Positions 1 through 7,201 of a stretch of DNA of 25,196 nucleotides are shown here, piece after piece. The stretch covers positions 1-25,196 of the forward strand of contig JABDII010000561.1 of NCBI GenBank assembly GCA_013003805.1, given 5' to 3'. The notes under the pieces are model-generated. The model did not search any database. It was not told the DNA's origin and saw nothing but the letters and a program-made list of their open reading frames with translations. The stretch is from Gemmatimonadales bacterium. GTDB taxonomy: Bacteria > Gemmatimonadota > Gemmatimonadetes > Gemmatimonadales > GWC2-71-9. A program made the position numbers and the translations under genes. The first letter of the stretch is position 1; every line of letters begins with the position of its first letter.

Positions 1-1
1 A

Positions 2-94
2 CCGGAGGACGTGGCGCATGCGGTGCTCCAGGCGATCACACTTCCGGGGAGGGCGCTGGTAAGCGAACTCGATATCCGGCCGACCAATCCGTAG
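2..94 (+). CDS. Short-chain dehydrogenase/reductase, C-terminal fragment
   Basis: Only the last 30 codons are inside the window; the gene begins to the left. The visible tail reads PEDVAHAVLQAI, then an LDIRPTNP ending before a TAG stop. This is the usual C-terminus of classical NAD(P)-dependent SDR enzymes: a PEDVA...AI helix followed by a final beta strand with an I-RPT-NP ending. The substrate cannot be inferred from this fragment. The next gene starts 21 bp downstream on the same strand, so the two may be co-transcribed. Confidence 0.75.
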   Translation, partial: PEDVAHAVLQAITLPGRALVSELDIRPTNP

Positions 95-115
95 CCCCAC
101 GGATCGTACCCCGTC

Positions 116-325
116 GTGACGGTTCGCATCACCCGGTGTGTCTGCCGCCGAGCTTCATTCGAGGGATTACTCGCGCAGGCTCACGCATCGGCTTGGAATT
201 TGCAGACCTTGATCCGTGAGACTGGATGTGGGGCCCAGTGCGGCCTTTGCCGGCCGTATCTCCGGAGAATGCTCCAAACGGGGGAGACGGTGTTCGCGGA
301 AATCCTGACCGAGGAAGCATCCTGA
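116..325 (+). CDS. Bfd-like [2Fe-2S]-binding protein
   Basis: This is a 69-aa cytoplasmic protein starting at GTG. It has cysteines at 8, 10, 42 and 45, giving CxC-x31-CxxC, with the TGCG...C..CRPYL context around the second pair. That spacing matches bacterioferritin-associated ferredoxin (Bfd) and the BFD-like [2Fe-2S] domain. Bfd in other bacteria reduces ferric iron in bacterioferritin so that iron can be released, but no bacterioferritin gene is visible here, so the partner is unknown. The stop codon (323-325) overlaps a likely CTG start of the downstream histidine kinase, suggesting translational coupling. The family call is firm; the partner is not. Confidence 0.85.
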   Translation: MTVRITRCVCRRASFEGLLAQAHASAWNLQTLIRETGCGAQCGLCRPYLRRMLQTGETVFAEILTEEAS

Positions 326-1935
326 CCGCGCCTGAAGGCTGGAGCAAGGGGGAGCCCAGGAGTCGCTCTACGGGCGGATGGCGGATCGAGGCGCTTCCCG
401 CGTCTTCCCGTCGGTGGTGGGCCTACCTCTACTCGACCCGGGGAATCGTCCTCTGGGCGGGAGTACTAGGCTGGTTCGCCATCTACCTGGCCATGCGGGG
501 ACGGTGGGAAGGATACATCTTCGCCGTGGTTACCACCGGCCTGGCCGTCCTAGCACTGTACCGGAACCAGCTTCTCACCCAACGCTACGAAACGAGGGTC
601 CGTACCGCGCTTGCCTCCGCCGCGGCGCGGAACCGGGAACTCGAGACTCTCCGTCGACTCGCCGCGAGCCTCCTGGCCGGCCGCGAACTCACCAAGCTCT
701 TCGAGGAAATCGCGCAGGCGGCGACTGAATTGCTCCAGGCCGAGGTCGGTCTCGTCAGCATGGTGGTTGAAGAAGGGCGCTTCTTGAAGGTAGTGGCGGC
801 TGCGGGAGCACCAGACATCCTCGTCGGACAGCTCGTCCCGGCGGACCAGTCCCTCGTTGGATGGGTCGCCACCAACGAAGAGCCACTCGTCTCCGAAGAC
901 ATCGAACAAGATCCCCGCAACTTCCACTTGGCGAACCAGGGCGTCGACCTCAAAACATGTGCCATTATTCCCCTCCGTTCTGCCGGTGTCGTCATCGGCA
1001 CGGTCAGCGTCTACAACCGTCCCGGCGGGCGCCCATTCGATGAGTCCGATCTCAACCTGTTGGAGACACTCGGCGACCAGGTTGTTGTGGGGCTAGACCG
1101 CGCCAACATGCTCGCGGTGTCACGCCAGAACGAGGAAGCGTTAGCGCAGAAGAATGAGGAGTTGCTTCGGATCACCGAGCTCAAGGATCAATTCCTTGCG
1201 AACATGTCGCACGAACTCCGGACCCCCCTCAACGCCATTATCGGGTTTTCCGAGCTTCTGCTTACCGAAGATCTCGGCGAGGTCAACTCCCAACAACGTG
1301 ATTTTCTCGACTCGGTGTGGCGCAATGGGCAGCACCTTCTCGAACTCATCAACGACGTACTCGACCTGTCGAAGATCGAGGCGGGGCGCATGAAGCTGGC
1401 GTTGGCCCGGACCGATCTCGGCGAAGCAATCCACGGAGCGGTCACCGATACAGCCAGTCTTCGCTCGGCGAAGGAACAAGTCTGTAAGGTGGAAATGGAC
1501 GACGGCCCATTTGATATCATGGCGGATGGACAGCGCGTCCGCCAAGTGCTTTACAACCTTCTATCCAATGCGTCCAAGTACACGACCGAAGGTGGGCAGA
1601 TCACTGTCGCGGTCGTGAAGACCCAGGCACCATTGCCGTATCACACCAACGGGGCATCGGGAGATACGCGCCTGGTCAACCGGGACGCAGTATGGATCTC
1701 GGTCATGGATACCGGTATCGGCATCCGGCCGGACGACCTCTCGCTACTGTTCACCGAGTTTACCCAGGTGGATAGCTCCGCCAGCCGAGAACAACAGGGG
1801 ACCGGCCTGGGCCTCGCTTTGTGCCGGCGGTTCGTGGAGCTTCACGGCGGGACCATCGGCGTCGAGTCGATCCGCGGAATGGGGAGCGCCTTCTGGTTCA
1901 TCCTGCCGCTCGAGGGTCCCAGAATCGCAGCCTAG
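322..1935 (+). CDS. Membrane sensor histidine kinase with GAF domain
   Basis: The protein is a hybrid-free sensor kinase. Numbering from CTG322 (537 aa), two hydrophobic helices lie at about 38-57 and 64-82, a GAF domain at about 112-262, and a HisKA dimerisation domain with H-box MSHELRTPLN and phospho-acceptor His297. The HATPase_c domain follows with N-box (NLLSNASKYT), G1 (MDTGIGI) and G2 (GTGLGLALCRRF). Start choice is uncertain. The nearest upstream ATG (226) would overlap the Bfd gene by 100 bp. CTG322 has GAGGA six bases upstream and gives a CTGA overlap with the preceding stop. The next in-frame ATG (493) would delete the first helix. No response regulator is adjacent. The 3' end lies 2 bp from the convergent udk gene. 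Confidence 0.9.
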   Translation: MTAPEGWSKGEPRSRSTGGWRIEALPASSRRWWAYLYSTRGIVLWAGVLGWFAIYLAMRGRWEGYIFAVVTTGLAVLALYRNQLLTQRYETRVRTALASAAARNRELETLRRLAASLLAGRELTKLFEEIAQAATELLQAEVGLVSMVVEEGRFLKVVAAAGAPDILVGQLVPADQSLVGWVATNEEPLVSEDIEQDPRNFHLANQGVDLKTCAIIPLRSAGVVIGTVSVYNRPGGRPFDESDLNLLETLGDQVVVGLDRANMLAVSRQNEEALAQKNEELLRITELKDQFLANMSHELRTPLNAIIGFSELLLTEDLGEVNSQQRDFLDSVWRNGQHLLELINDVLDLSKIEAGRMKLALARTDLGEAIHGAVTDTASLRSAKEQVCKVEMDDGPFDIMADGQRVRQVLYNLLSNASKYTTEGGQITVAVVKTQAPLPYHTNGASGDTRLVNRDAVWISVMDTGIGIRPDDLSLLFTEFTQVDSSASREQQGTGLGLALCRRFVELHGGTIGVESIRGMGSAFWFILPLEGPRIAA

Positions 1936-1937
1936 GG

Positions 1938-2585
1938 TCACCGCCTCGCAGCTACCCGTCGCTCTGCCAACTCCTTCTCGACCCGCGCCCGAACCATTTC
2001 GACCCCTATCCGGTTCTCTCCTCCCTCCGGCAGAATGACATCCGCATACCGCTTCGAGGGTTCGACGAATTCCAGGTGCATGGGTCGCACGGTTCCAAGG
2101 TATTGCTCGATGACGCTGTCGAGCGAGCGGCCGCGCTCCTGGAGGTCGCGCCGCAGGCGTCGGATGAAGCGAATATCCTCCGCGACATCCACGAATACCT
2201 TGATATCGAACAACGATCGGAGACGTGCATCGGCGAAGAGGAGAATGCCGTCGACCAGGATGACTTCTCGGGGCTCAACGCGTGAGCGTTCCTCGGCTCG
2301 CGTATGCAGTGCGTAGTCGTACGTAGGCTTCTCGACCACGTTTCCACCCGCAAGGTGTTCGAGTTGCTCCACCAGGAGCGGCACATCGAATGCGTCCGGA
2401 TGATCGTAGTTAACCGCCTTCCGTTCTTCGAGCGTCAGGTGGGAGAGATCACAGTAATAGGAATCGGCATCCAGCAGCACGGCATCGAGGCCGAGTGGCT
2501 CCTGGATCGCGCGCGCCACCGTGGTTTTGCCCGACCCACTCCCGCCGGCTACCCCAACGACCAGCGATCGCGCCATGGGTGTCAT
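1938..2585 (-). CDS. udk: Uridine kinase
   Basis: This cytoplasmic enzyme phosphorylates uridine and cytidine using ATP or GTP in pyrimidine salvage. From ATG2585 (215 aa), the Walker A motif GGSGSGKTT lies at 14-22. It is followed by the family's substrate-lid features: DSYY, NYDHPDAFD, a KPTYDY segment, and the VILVDGILLF strand. The later FIRRLRRDLQERGR and RPMHLEFVEPSKRYADVI blocks are also typical of Udk. Length fits the 200-230 aa norm. ATG2585 overlaps the DUF1272 stop by 4 nt (ATGA); a second ATG at 2576 is the alternative. It is the last gene of a five-gene minus-strand run and converges on the histidine kinase. Confidence 0.93.
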   Translation of the reverse strand: MTPMARSLVVGVAGGSGSGKTTVARAIQEPLGLDAVLLDADSYYCDLSHLTLEERKAVNYDHPDAFDVPLLVEQLEHLAGGNVVEKPTYDYALHTRAEERSRVEPREVILVDGILLFADARLRSLFDIKVFVDVAEDIRFIRRLRRDLQERGRSLDSVIEQYLGTVRPMHLEFVEPSKRYADVILPEGGENRIGVEMVRARVEKELAERRVAARR

Positions 2586-2761
2586 GCCGATTCCCGGCGA
2601 GGACGCAACACGAGTTCGCCGCCGCAGTTGGGGCACCGGGACGCCAGTGCCGTCGCGCAGTCGGAGCAGAAGGTGCACTCATAGCTGCACATCAACGCCG
2701 CCTCCGACGACGCCAGGGCGGCCCCGCATTTCTCACAATTACTGCGCATCTCGAGCGCCAT
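2582..2761 (-). CDS. DUF1272 zinc-ribbon-like protein (59 aa)
   Basis: This small gene is easily missed because of its length. The translation begins MALEMRSNCEKCG, contains CSYECTFCSDCA and CPNCGGELV, and ends in RPRRESA. It has eight cysteines, mostly paired. The LEMR-NCE-C, ECTFC-CA and CPNCGGELV-RPR blocks match the DUF1272 family, whose function is unknown; the cysteine pattern implies zinc binding. The ATG follows a 70-bp gap after the Rid-family gene, and the stop overlaps the udk start by 4 nt. An in-frame internal ATG lies four codons later, but the first ATG agrees with family length. Confidence 0.9.
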   Translation of the reverse strand: MALEMRSNCEKCGAALASSEAALMCSYECTFCSDCATALASRCPNCGGELVLRPRRESA

Positions 2762-2831
2762 AGCACTAGAATTGCCAGCCTAGGAAGGAACCGCAAGGCC
2801 GCCGGGCCAGGGGTATCTTCGCCCGCTCTGG

Positions 2832-3224
2832 TCAGCCGCCCGGCAGGATCGCCTCGGCCTCGAGTTCCACCAGGATTTCCGGGGAAATCAGGCGGCGGAC
2901 CTCCACCATACTGGTAGCGGGCCGGATATCGCCAAAGAAGGCCCGGTGGGCATCTCCTACGGCTTCCCACGCGGAGATGTCGACCACATAGATCCGCGTG
3001 CGGACCACATCGGAGAGCTCCGCGCCCAAGCCGTGCAGTGCTGCTTCAATATTCTTGATGGCTTGGATGGTCTGGGCATAGGGGTCATCCTCGCCGACGA
3101 TCCGGCCATCGGCACCAGTGGCCGTGGTGCCGGAGACGTAGACGTGTGGCCCGATCCGGACCGCCCGGGAATAGCCGACCAGCGGCTCCCAGCTGGTCCC
3201 AGACGACAGATTGCGGCGCTCCAT
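2832..3224 (-). CDS. Rid-family (YjgF/YER057c/UK114) protein
   Basis: This 130-aa protein has the whole Rid fold: YSRAVRIGPHVYVSGTT near the N-terminus, the QTIQAIKNIEAAL helix, VVRTRIYVVD, and an ELEAEAIL C-terminus. Canonical RidA removes reactive enamine/imine intermediates formed by PLP enzymes and needs an Arg in the PARSxVEV motif (Arg105 in E. coli RidA). Here the motif reads PATSMVEV, so Thr104 occupies that place. That suggests one of the Rid subfamilies without the catalytic Arg, and imine deaminase activity should not be assumed. The gene lies 16 bp downstream of the cyclophilin gene in the minus-strand run. Confidence 0.88.
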   Translation of the reverse strand: MERRNLSSGTSWEPLVGYSRAVRIGPHVYVSGTTATGADGRIVGEDDPYAQTIQAIKNIEAALHGLGAELSDVVRTRIYVVDISAWEAVGDAHRAFFGDIRPATSMVEVRRLISPEILVELEAEAILPGG

Positions 3225-3240
3225 GTGGCCTCCCCCGGTA

Positions 3241-3723
3241 TCACACCTCCTGAGCGGACTCTACCACGACGGGCTCGACGGGCACGTCGTCATGCCCGGC
3301 ACGCGCGGCGCAGGGAACGGCGGCGATTGCATCAACCACGTCCATCCCGTCGACTACCGCTCCGAATACTGCGTACCCGAAGTCCCGGGTCCCATGATCG
3401 AGGAGTGCATTGTCCGCCAGGTTGATGAAGAACTGGGACGTGGCGCTATCAACATCCTGCGTGCGCGCCATCGAAAGCGTTCCCCGTGCGTTCTTCACTC
3501 CGTTGTCGGCTTCGTTCTTGATGCCCGACCGGGTCCGCCTTTGTTGCATGGCCGGTGTGAAGCCGCCACCCTGCACTACGAACCCCGGGAGCACCCGATG
3601 GAAGATCGTCCCGTCATAGAAGCCGTCACGGATGTACGCCAGGAAATTCTCCGCTGTGATCGGCGCTCGATCCACGTAGAGGTCGATCCGAAAGGTTCCG
3701 AGCGACGTGCGGAATTCAACCAT
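3241..3723 (-). CDS. Peptidyl-prolyl cis-trans isomerase, cyclophilin type
   Basis: This 160-aa single-domain cyclophilin catalyses proline cis-trans isomerisation. The catalytic set is present: F41-H42-R43 (FHRV), Q51 (VQGGGF), SMART at 84-88 and QFFINL at 97-102. The C-terminal FGAVVDGMDVVDAI strand is also typical. No signal peptide or membrane segment is visible, so it should be cytoplasmic. The loop after QGG, around residues 55-70, carries QQRRTRSGIKNEA, the usual IKNE(A) surface of bacterial PpiA/PpiB proteins. The gene lies between the nitroreductase (26 bp upstream) and the Rid-family gene (16 bp downstream), so all three are probably co-transcribed. Confidence 0.92.
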   Translation of the reverse strand: MVEFRTSLGTFRIDLYVDRAPITAENFLAYIRDGFYDGTIFHRVLPGFVVQGGGFTPAMQQRRTRSGIKNEADNGVKNARGTLSMARTQDVDSATSQFFINLADNALLDHGTRDFGYAVFGAVVDGMDVVDAIAAVPCAARAGHDDVPVEPVVVESAQEV

Positions 3724-3749
3724 CGGCTGCCTCCTGGTTCAGTCCACGA

Positions 3750-4418
3750 TCAGCGAAAGGTGACAATCTCCTCGAGCGGCTTGCGCTGGATATCAGGCAC
3801 CATCGCGTCGCTCGTGGGGTACCCCACCACCAAGATAAGAAAGGGGCGTTCGTGCGCCGGGCGGCCGAGGATCTCGTTGAGGAACTTCATGGGACTCGGA
3901 GTGTGCGTCAGCGTGGCGAGGCCGGCATGGTGCAACGCGGTAATCAGGATGCCGGTCGCGATCCCGACGGACTCCGTGACATAGTAGTGTTGGAATTGAT
4001 GGCCATCCGGCGTGACGCCGTAGCGCTCACCGAAGATGGCTATGAGAAACGGTGCGGTTTCCAAGAACGGCTTCTGCTCGTCCGTCCCGAGCGGCTCCAA
4101 TGCCTCCAGCCATTCCGGCGGCGCGCGCGTGGTATAGAACTCGCGCTCTTCCCGCTCCGCCGCCTCGCGGATCTGGCGTTTGGCATCGGGGTCTTCGACC
4201 ACAACGAAGTGCCACGGTTGCCGGTTCGCTCCGCTCGGAGCAGTGCCCGCCGCCCGTACGCACTCCTCGACGAGACGACGGGGAACCGGCCGGGGGGAGA
4301 ACTGGCGGATGGTCCTGCGCCGGGCGACTTCATCGGCGAACGCCGTGGCGCGCCGCTCCATCTCGTCGACCGGAAGCGCGTGGTATCCCTCAAGGGGTAC
4401 GAAGCGTGCTTTCGTCAT
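3750..4418 (-). CDS. Nitroreductase-family flavoprotein, iodotyrosine deiodinase-like subgroup
   Basis: This is a 222-aa FMN-dependent oxidoreductase of the nitroreductase superfamily. The FMN-binding start RRRTIRQFSPRPVP and the AGTAPSGANRQPWHFVV motif are clear. The internal segments EREEREFYTTRAPPEW, PLGTDEQKPFL and the late THTPSPM motif with RKPLEEI at the C-terminus are, from memory, typical of the IYD-like subgroup rather than NfsA/NfsB. Vertebrate IYD deiodinates iodotyrosines; bacterial homologues reduce halotyrosines in vitro, but their physiological role is unsettled. The protein appears soluble, with no membrane anchor. It is the first gene of the minus-strand run and is divergent from mscS, sharing a 121-bp intergenic region. 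Confidence 0.88.
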   Translation of the reverse strand: MTKARFVPLEGYHALPVDEMERRATAFADEVARRRTIRQFSPRPVPRRLVEECVRAAGTAPSGANRQPWHFVVVEDPDAKRQIREAAEREEREFYTTRAPPEWLEALEPLGTDEQKPFLETAPFLIAIFGERYGVTPDGHQFQHYYVTESVGIATGILITALHHAGLATLTHTPSPMKFLNEILGRPAHERPFLILVVGYPTSDAMVPDIQRKPLEEIVTFR

Positions 4419-4539
4419 GCGAGCTTCCCTCGATCAACGCGAATTCCTCGCTTCCCCGACCCTGGCGTCCAGCCAATATATCACAACCTTCTCAGCCTCT
4501 GCCACGGCCAGGCACTGACTCTCTTTCCGGAGACCCCCC
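4419..4539. promoter_or_regulatory. Divergent intergenic region, nitroreductase / mscS
   Basis: These 121 bp must contain the 5' signals for both divergent units. A TATAT core (in CAATATATCAC, about 4475-4485) is the only AT-rich patch and could serve as a -10 element on either strand, but no convincing -35 is visible. Before the mscS ATG, TTTCCGGAGA gives a GGAG ribosome-binding site with about nine bases of spacing. This is weak evidence and is given only to locate the likely control region. Confidence 0.3.
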
Positions 4540-5427
4540 ATGCAAGATCTCCTCGAACTTGTAAATCTAACCAACATCCTGAACGTAGCGATCATCTTCG
4601 CGCCGAAGCTCTTCGCCGCCGTCCTGGTGCTCCTCGTGTTCTGGGTGTTGATGCGGGTGACAACACCGGGAATCCGTAGGATCCTCGTCAGAGCAGGGCT
4701 TGCCGAACCGCTGATCCATCTCGTCGTCGATAATGTGTATCGCTGGACGATCTTCACCATTGCGTTGGTGATGGCCGCAAGCCAACTCGGTATCGATGTC
4801 GCCGCCGCCTTGGCGGGTATCGGCGTGGTGGGCATCGCGGTCGGGTTTGCAGCTCAGGAGACGATCGCCAACATGATCGCTGGGTTTCTCATCTTCTGGG
4901 ACCGGCCGTTCCAGGTTGGCGACTACGTCACCACGCTGGGCAAGTATGGCGAGGTGCGGAATATCACCATGCGAACCACGCGCATTCGGACTCCGGAGAA
5001 CACCTACATCGTTCTCCCCAACAAGCAGATCATCGGGGAGTTGCTCGTAAACCACTCCATGCTTGGCCACATGCGGGTGAACGTCCCGGTCGGTATCGCA
5101 TACAAGGAAAACATTCCCCAGGCGCGGTCAATCCTGCTCGAAGCGGCCAATGCTACCGAGGGGGTCCTCAGGACGCCCGCTCCCGACGTGGTGGCAACGG
5201 AGCTAGGTGGCTCGAGCGTCAATCTCGAAGTGCGAGTCTGGATCAAGGATGCCAAGCAAGAGCAACCGGTGTTCTTCAGTACGCTCGAGACGTGCAAGCT
5301 CGCCTTGGATGCTGCCAATATCGAGATCCCGTTCCCCCACCTCCAACTCTTCGTGGACGACGTGCGGCCGCCGGTCTGGGAGCAATTGGCCCAGTTGGGC
5401 AGCGGACTCCGCCAAGGGGGGAACTAG
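4540..5427 (+). CDS. Small-conductance mechanosensitive channel, MscS family
   Basis: This 295-aa inner-membrane protein matches the minimal MscS layout. A first helix lies around residues 15-40, a second around 65-85, and the pore helix TM3 contains GIGVVGIAVGFAAQETIANM with its Gly/Ala packing pattern. This is followed by the MscS signature FQVGDYVTTLGKYGEVRNI and RTTRIRTPENTYIVLPNKQI of the beta domain. The C-terminal part forms the cytoplasmic alpha/beta vestibule. MscS channels open under membrane tension and release osmolytes during hypo-osmotic shock. GGAG lies about nine bases before the ATG. The gene appears monocistronic and converges on the antiporter gene 30 bp away. Confidence 0.93.
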   Translation: MQDLLELVNLTNILNVAIIFAPKLFAAVLVLLVFWVLMRVTTPGIRRILVRAGLAEPLIHLVVDNVYRWTIFTIALVMAASQLGIDVAAALAGIGVVGIAVGFAAQETIANMIAGFLIFWDRPFQVGDYVTTLGKYGEVRNITMRTTRIRTPENTYIVLPNKQIIGELLVNHSMLGHMRVNVPVGIAYKENIPQARSILLEAANATEGVLRTPAPDVVATELGGSSVNLEVRVWIKDAKQEQPVFFSTLETCKLALDAANIEIPFPHLQLFVDDVRPPVWEQLAQLGSGLRQGGN

Positions 5428-5457
5428 GAGCATGGGCCGAGCCTACACGCGCCACCC

Positions 5458-6726
5458 TCACTCGGAGGGCATAGGCAGTCGAACCGGCAAATCCGAAACG
5501 GGGAGGTGCTCACCACCCTCAGGAGCCCGGGTCGTGATGTGTTCGCTATACCATTTGGACGCCGGGAAGGCACTGAGACCGTGGGCGAGCACGCTGAGGA
5601 GGACGGTGGTCACGGCCGCGGCGAGGATGGTCTCTTCGCCAGCCAAGTCGAATTCTTCGATGACGAGCAGCACGAAGAGGATCGACGCGATGCCGCGCGG
5701 CCCGAACCACCCGACGAAGACGGTGGTGGCGGGTTGGAGACCCAGCCCGATGACGCTGAGCGCCACAGGCAGCATTCGGATGATCGTCAGGCTGAGGACC
5801 GCGTAGGCCAGGAACTGCCAACCGACGTGCTCGAGTGCGAGCGGCACCATGACGAGGCCGAAGACCATGAAGATCAACAGGGTGAGGAGTTGGCCTTCGG
5901 CTTCGGCAAACTCGTAGAGACAACTGCAAACCGACCGGCAACAGTTCCCGATAGTGATGCCGGCGGTGAAGGCCGCGATGAACCCGTTGCCGCCGATGAG
6001 CTCGGCTCCGGCAAAGGCGAGCAGCGAGAGACCCAGAGCCGAGAGATCTTGAAACGTGTGCGTCATCCACCCGTTTTCACCGCACCACGCAACCACGCGG
6101 CCTCCAAGGTATCCGACAGCCACGCCGACCAGCGGGCCGAGGATCAGCTGGAGCGCCACAAACCGCCCCCAATAACCCGCCCCTCCTTCGTCCGCCATAC
6201 CGGCAAACGACAGCACCAAGAGGAGGACAGGAAGCACTATCCCGTCGTTTAAGCCGCTCTCGACGTTGAGGGCCTGCCGGATCCGGACCGGGACCAGCTT
6301 GCTGGAGACTACCGCCTGCCCTAGCGCCGCATCGGTGGGGGCAAGCAGGACGGCCAGCGCCGCAGCTTCCCAGAATTCGAGATGGGCCCCGAGAATCCCA
6401 ACCGCCAGGAGGGTCCCAAGGACAATGGTGAGCGGGAGGCCGATGACGAGGAGGCGCACCGGGATGTCGTGTTCGCGCTGCAACACCCGGAGGTCGATGC
6501 GGGAGGCATCGGTGAATAGAACCAAGATGAGGGCCAGCTCCGCCAGACCATGGATCCACGGCGTGTCGATGCTGAAACTCTGGAGCCCGAGCAACGACGG
6601 CCCGATCAGGAACCCGTAGGCCGTGAAGACCATGGGGGGAGTGATGACGCTCCGCTGGAGGCGGCCGGACACGACTCCAAAGCCCAGAATCCCGAGGGCG
6701 ACGAGGACGAACCCTACGGTCTGCAC
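5458..6726 (-). CDS. CPA1-type cation:proton antiporter
   Basis: This is a 422-aa polytopic inner-membrane protein with about 12 hydrophobic helices. Family marks are GFLIGPSLLGL near the N-terminus, FTDASRIDL, the ion-site helix LAPTDAALGQAVV, ESGLNDGIVLPV (the ND of the conserved ES-LNDG motif), GNGFIAAFTAGI, and the late GWFGPRGIASIL helix. These place it in the CPA1 (NhaP-like Na+(K+)/H+ exchanger) group. The chosen start is GTG6726, preceded by GGAGG with a four-base spacer; an upstream ATG (6852) would add a 42-residue hydrophilic extension lying over the DUF302 gene. It is the last gene of a minus-strand group, 55 bp after DUF302, and may help pH or Na+ homeostasis. Confidence 0.92.
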   Translation of the reverse strand: MQTVGFVLVALGILGFGVVSGRLQRSVITPPMVFTAYGFLIGPSLLGLQSFSIDTPWIHGLAELALILVLFTDASRIDLRVLQREHDIPVRLLVIGLPLTIVLGTLLAVGILGAHLEFWEAAALAVLLAPTDAALGQAVVSSKLVPVRIRQALNVESGLNDGIVLPVLLLVLSFAGMADEGGAGYWGRFVALQLILGPLVGVAVGYLGGRVVAWCGENGWMTHTFQDLSALGLSLLAFAGAELIGGNGFIAAFTAGITIGNCCRSVCSCLYEFAEAEGQLLTLLIFMVFGLVMVPLALEHVGWQFLAYAVLSLTIIRMLPVALSVIGLGLQPATTVFVGWFGPRGIASILFVLLVIEEFDLAGEETILAAAVTTVLLSVLAHGLSAFPASKWYSEHITTRAPEGGEHLPVSDLPVRLPMPSE

Positions 6727-6781
6727 TGATCCTCCGGCGACAGGGCCGCCACGGATTGGCCTGGAACCCTGGCCAACCGCG

Positions 6782-7201
6782 TCACGCGTGGGCCATTGCC
6801 TTCGCCACACGCTCGAGGCGAGACCGCACTTCACCGGCGATCTCGCGCACAACCGGGTCGGTATCGAGGCCCCCGACCTTCATCAAGACAGCCGGGTCGC
6901 CAATGCGCACCGTGCTCCCTCCCTCGGGCCGAGCTTCGACGGTCACGTTGCATGGCAACATGAGCCCGATTTCGGCGGAATGGTTGAGCGCCCGGTGGGC
7001 CAAGACCGGATTGCACGCGCCGAGGATGGCGTACGGCCGGAAATCTTCGCCTAGCTTCTCCTTGAGTGTTGCCTTGACATCGATAGTAGTGAGAACCCCG
7101 AAGCCCTCGTCCTTGAGCGCCATTGAGACCTCGTCGATCGCGGCAGGGTATGGGGTGTCAAGCTGAAGTTCGAATCCGAGTGGTTCGGGCATGACCATCA
7201 T
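6782..7201 (-). CDS. DUF302-domain protein
   Basis: The protein is 139 aa. It carries the DUF302 core: a pattern of ALKDEGFGVLTTIDVKATL, then LGACNPVLAHRALN and EIGLMLPCNVTV, ending with DPAVLMKVGG and a helical tail. The LGACNP...A..AL...IG..LPCNV signature is diagnostic. DUF302 proteins are small, mostly cytoplasmic and of unknown biochemical function; the two conserved cysteines are present here. The start overlaps the stop of the upstream hydrolase-OsmC gene by 4 nt (ATGA); a second ATG lies one codon later. Tight coupling to an OsmC-domain protein fits a redox or stress role, but that is inference. Confidence 0.9.
   Translation of the reverse strand: MMVMPEPLGFELQLDTPYPAAIDEVSMALKDEGFGVLTTIDVKATLKEKLGEDFRPYAILGACNPVLAHRALNHSAEIGLMLPCNVTVEARPEGGSTVRIGDPAVLMKVGGLDTDPVVREIAGEVRSRLERVAKAMAHA

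Noticed and set aside
2832..3224. Naming the Rid-family gene ridA
   Set aside because: The catalytic arginine of RidA is replaced by threonine, so the symbol would overstate the function.
5506..6252. A 248-codon plus-strand frame opposite the antiporter
   Set aside because: It is antisense to a clear CPA1 antiporter and its Glu/Asp/Arg-rich translation is the mirror of hydrophobic codons.
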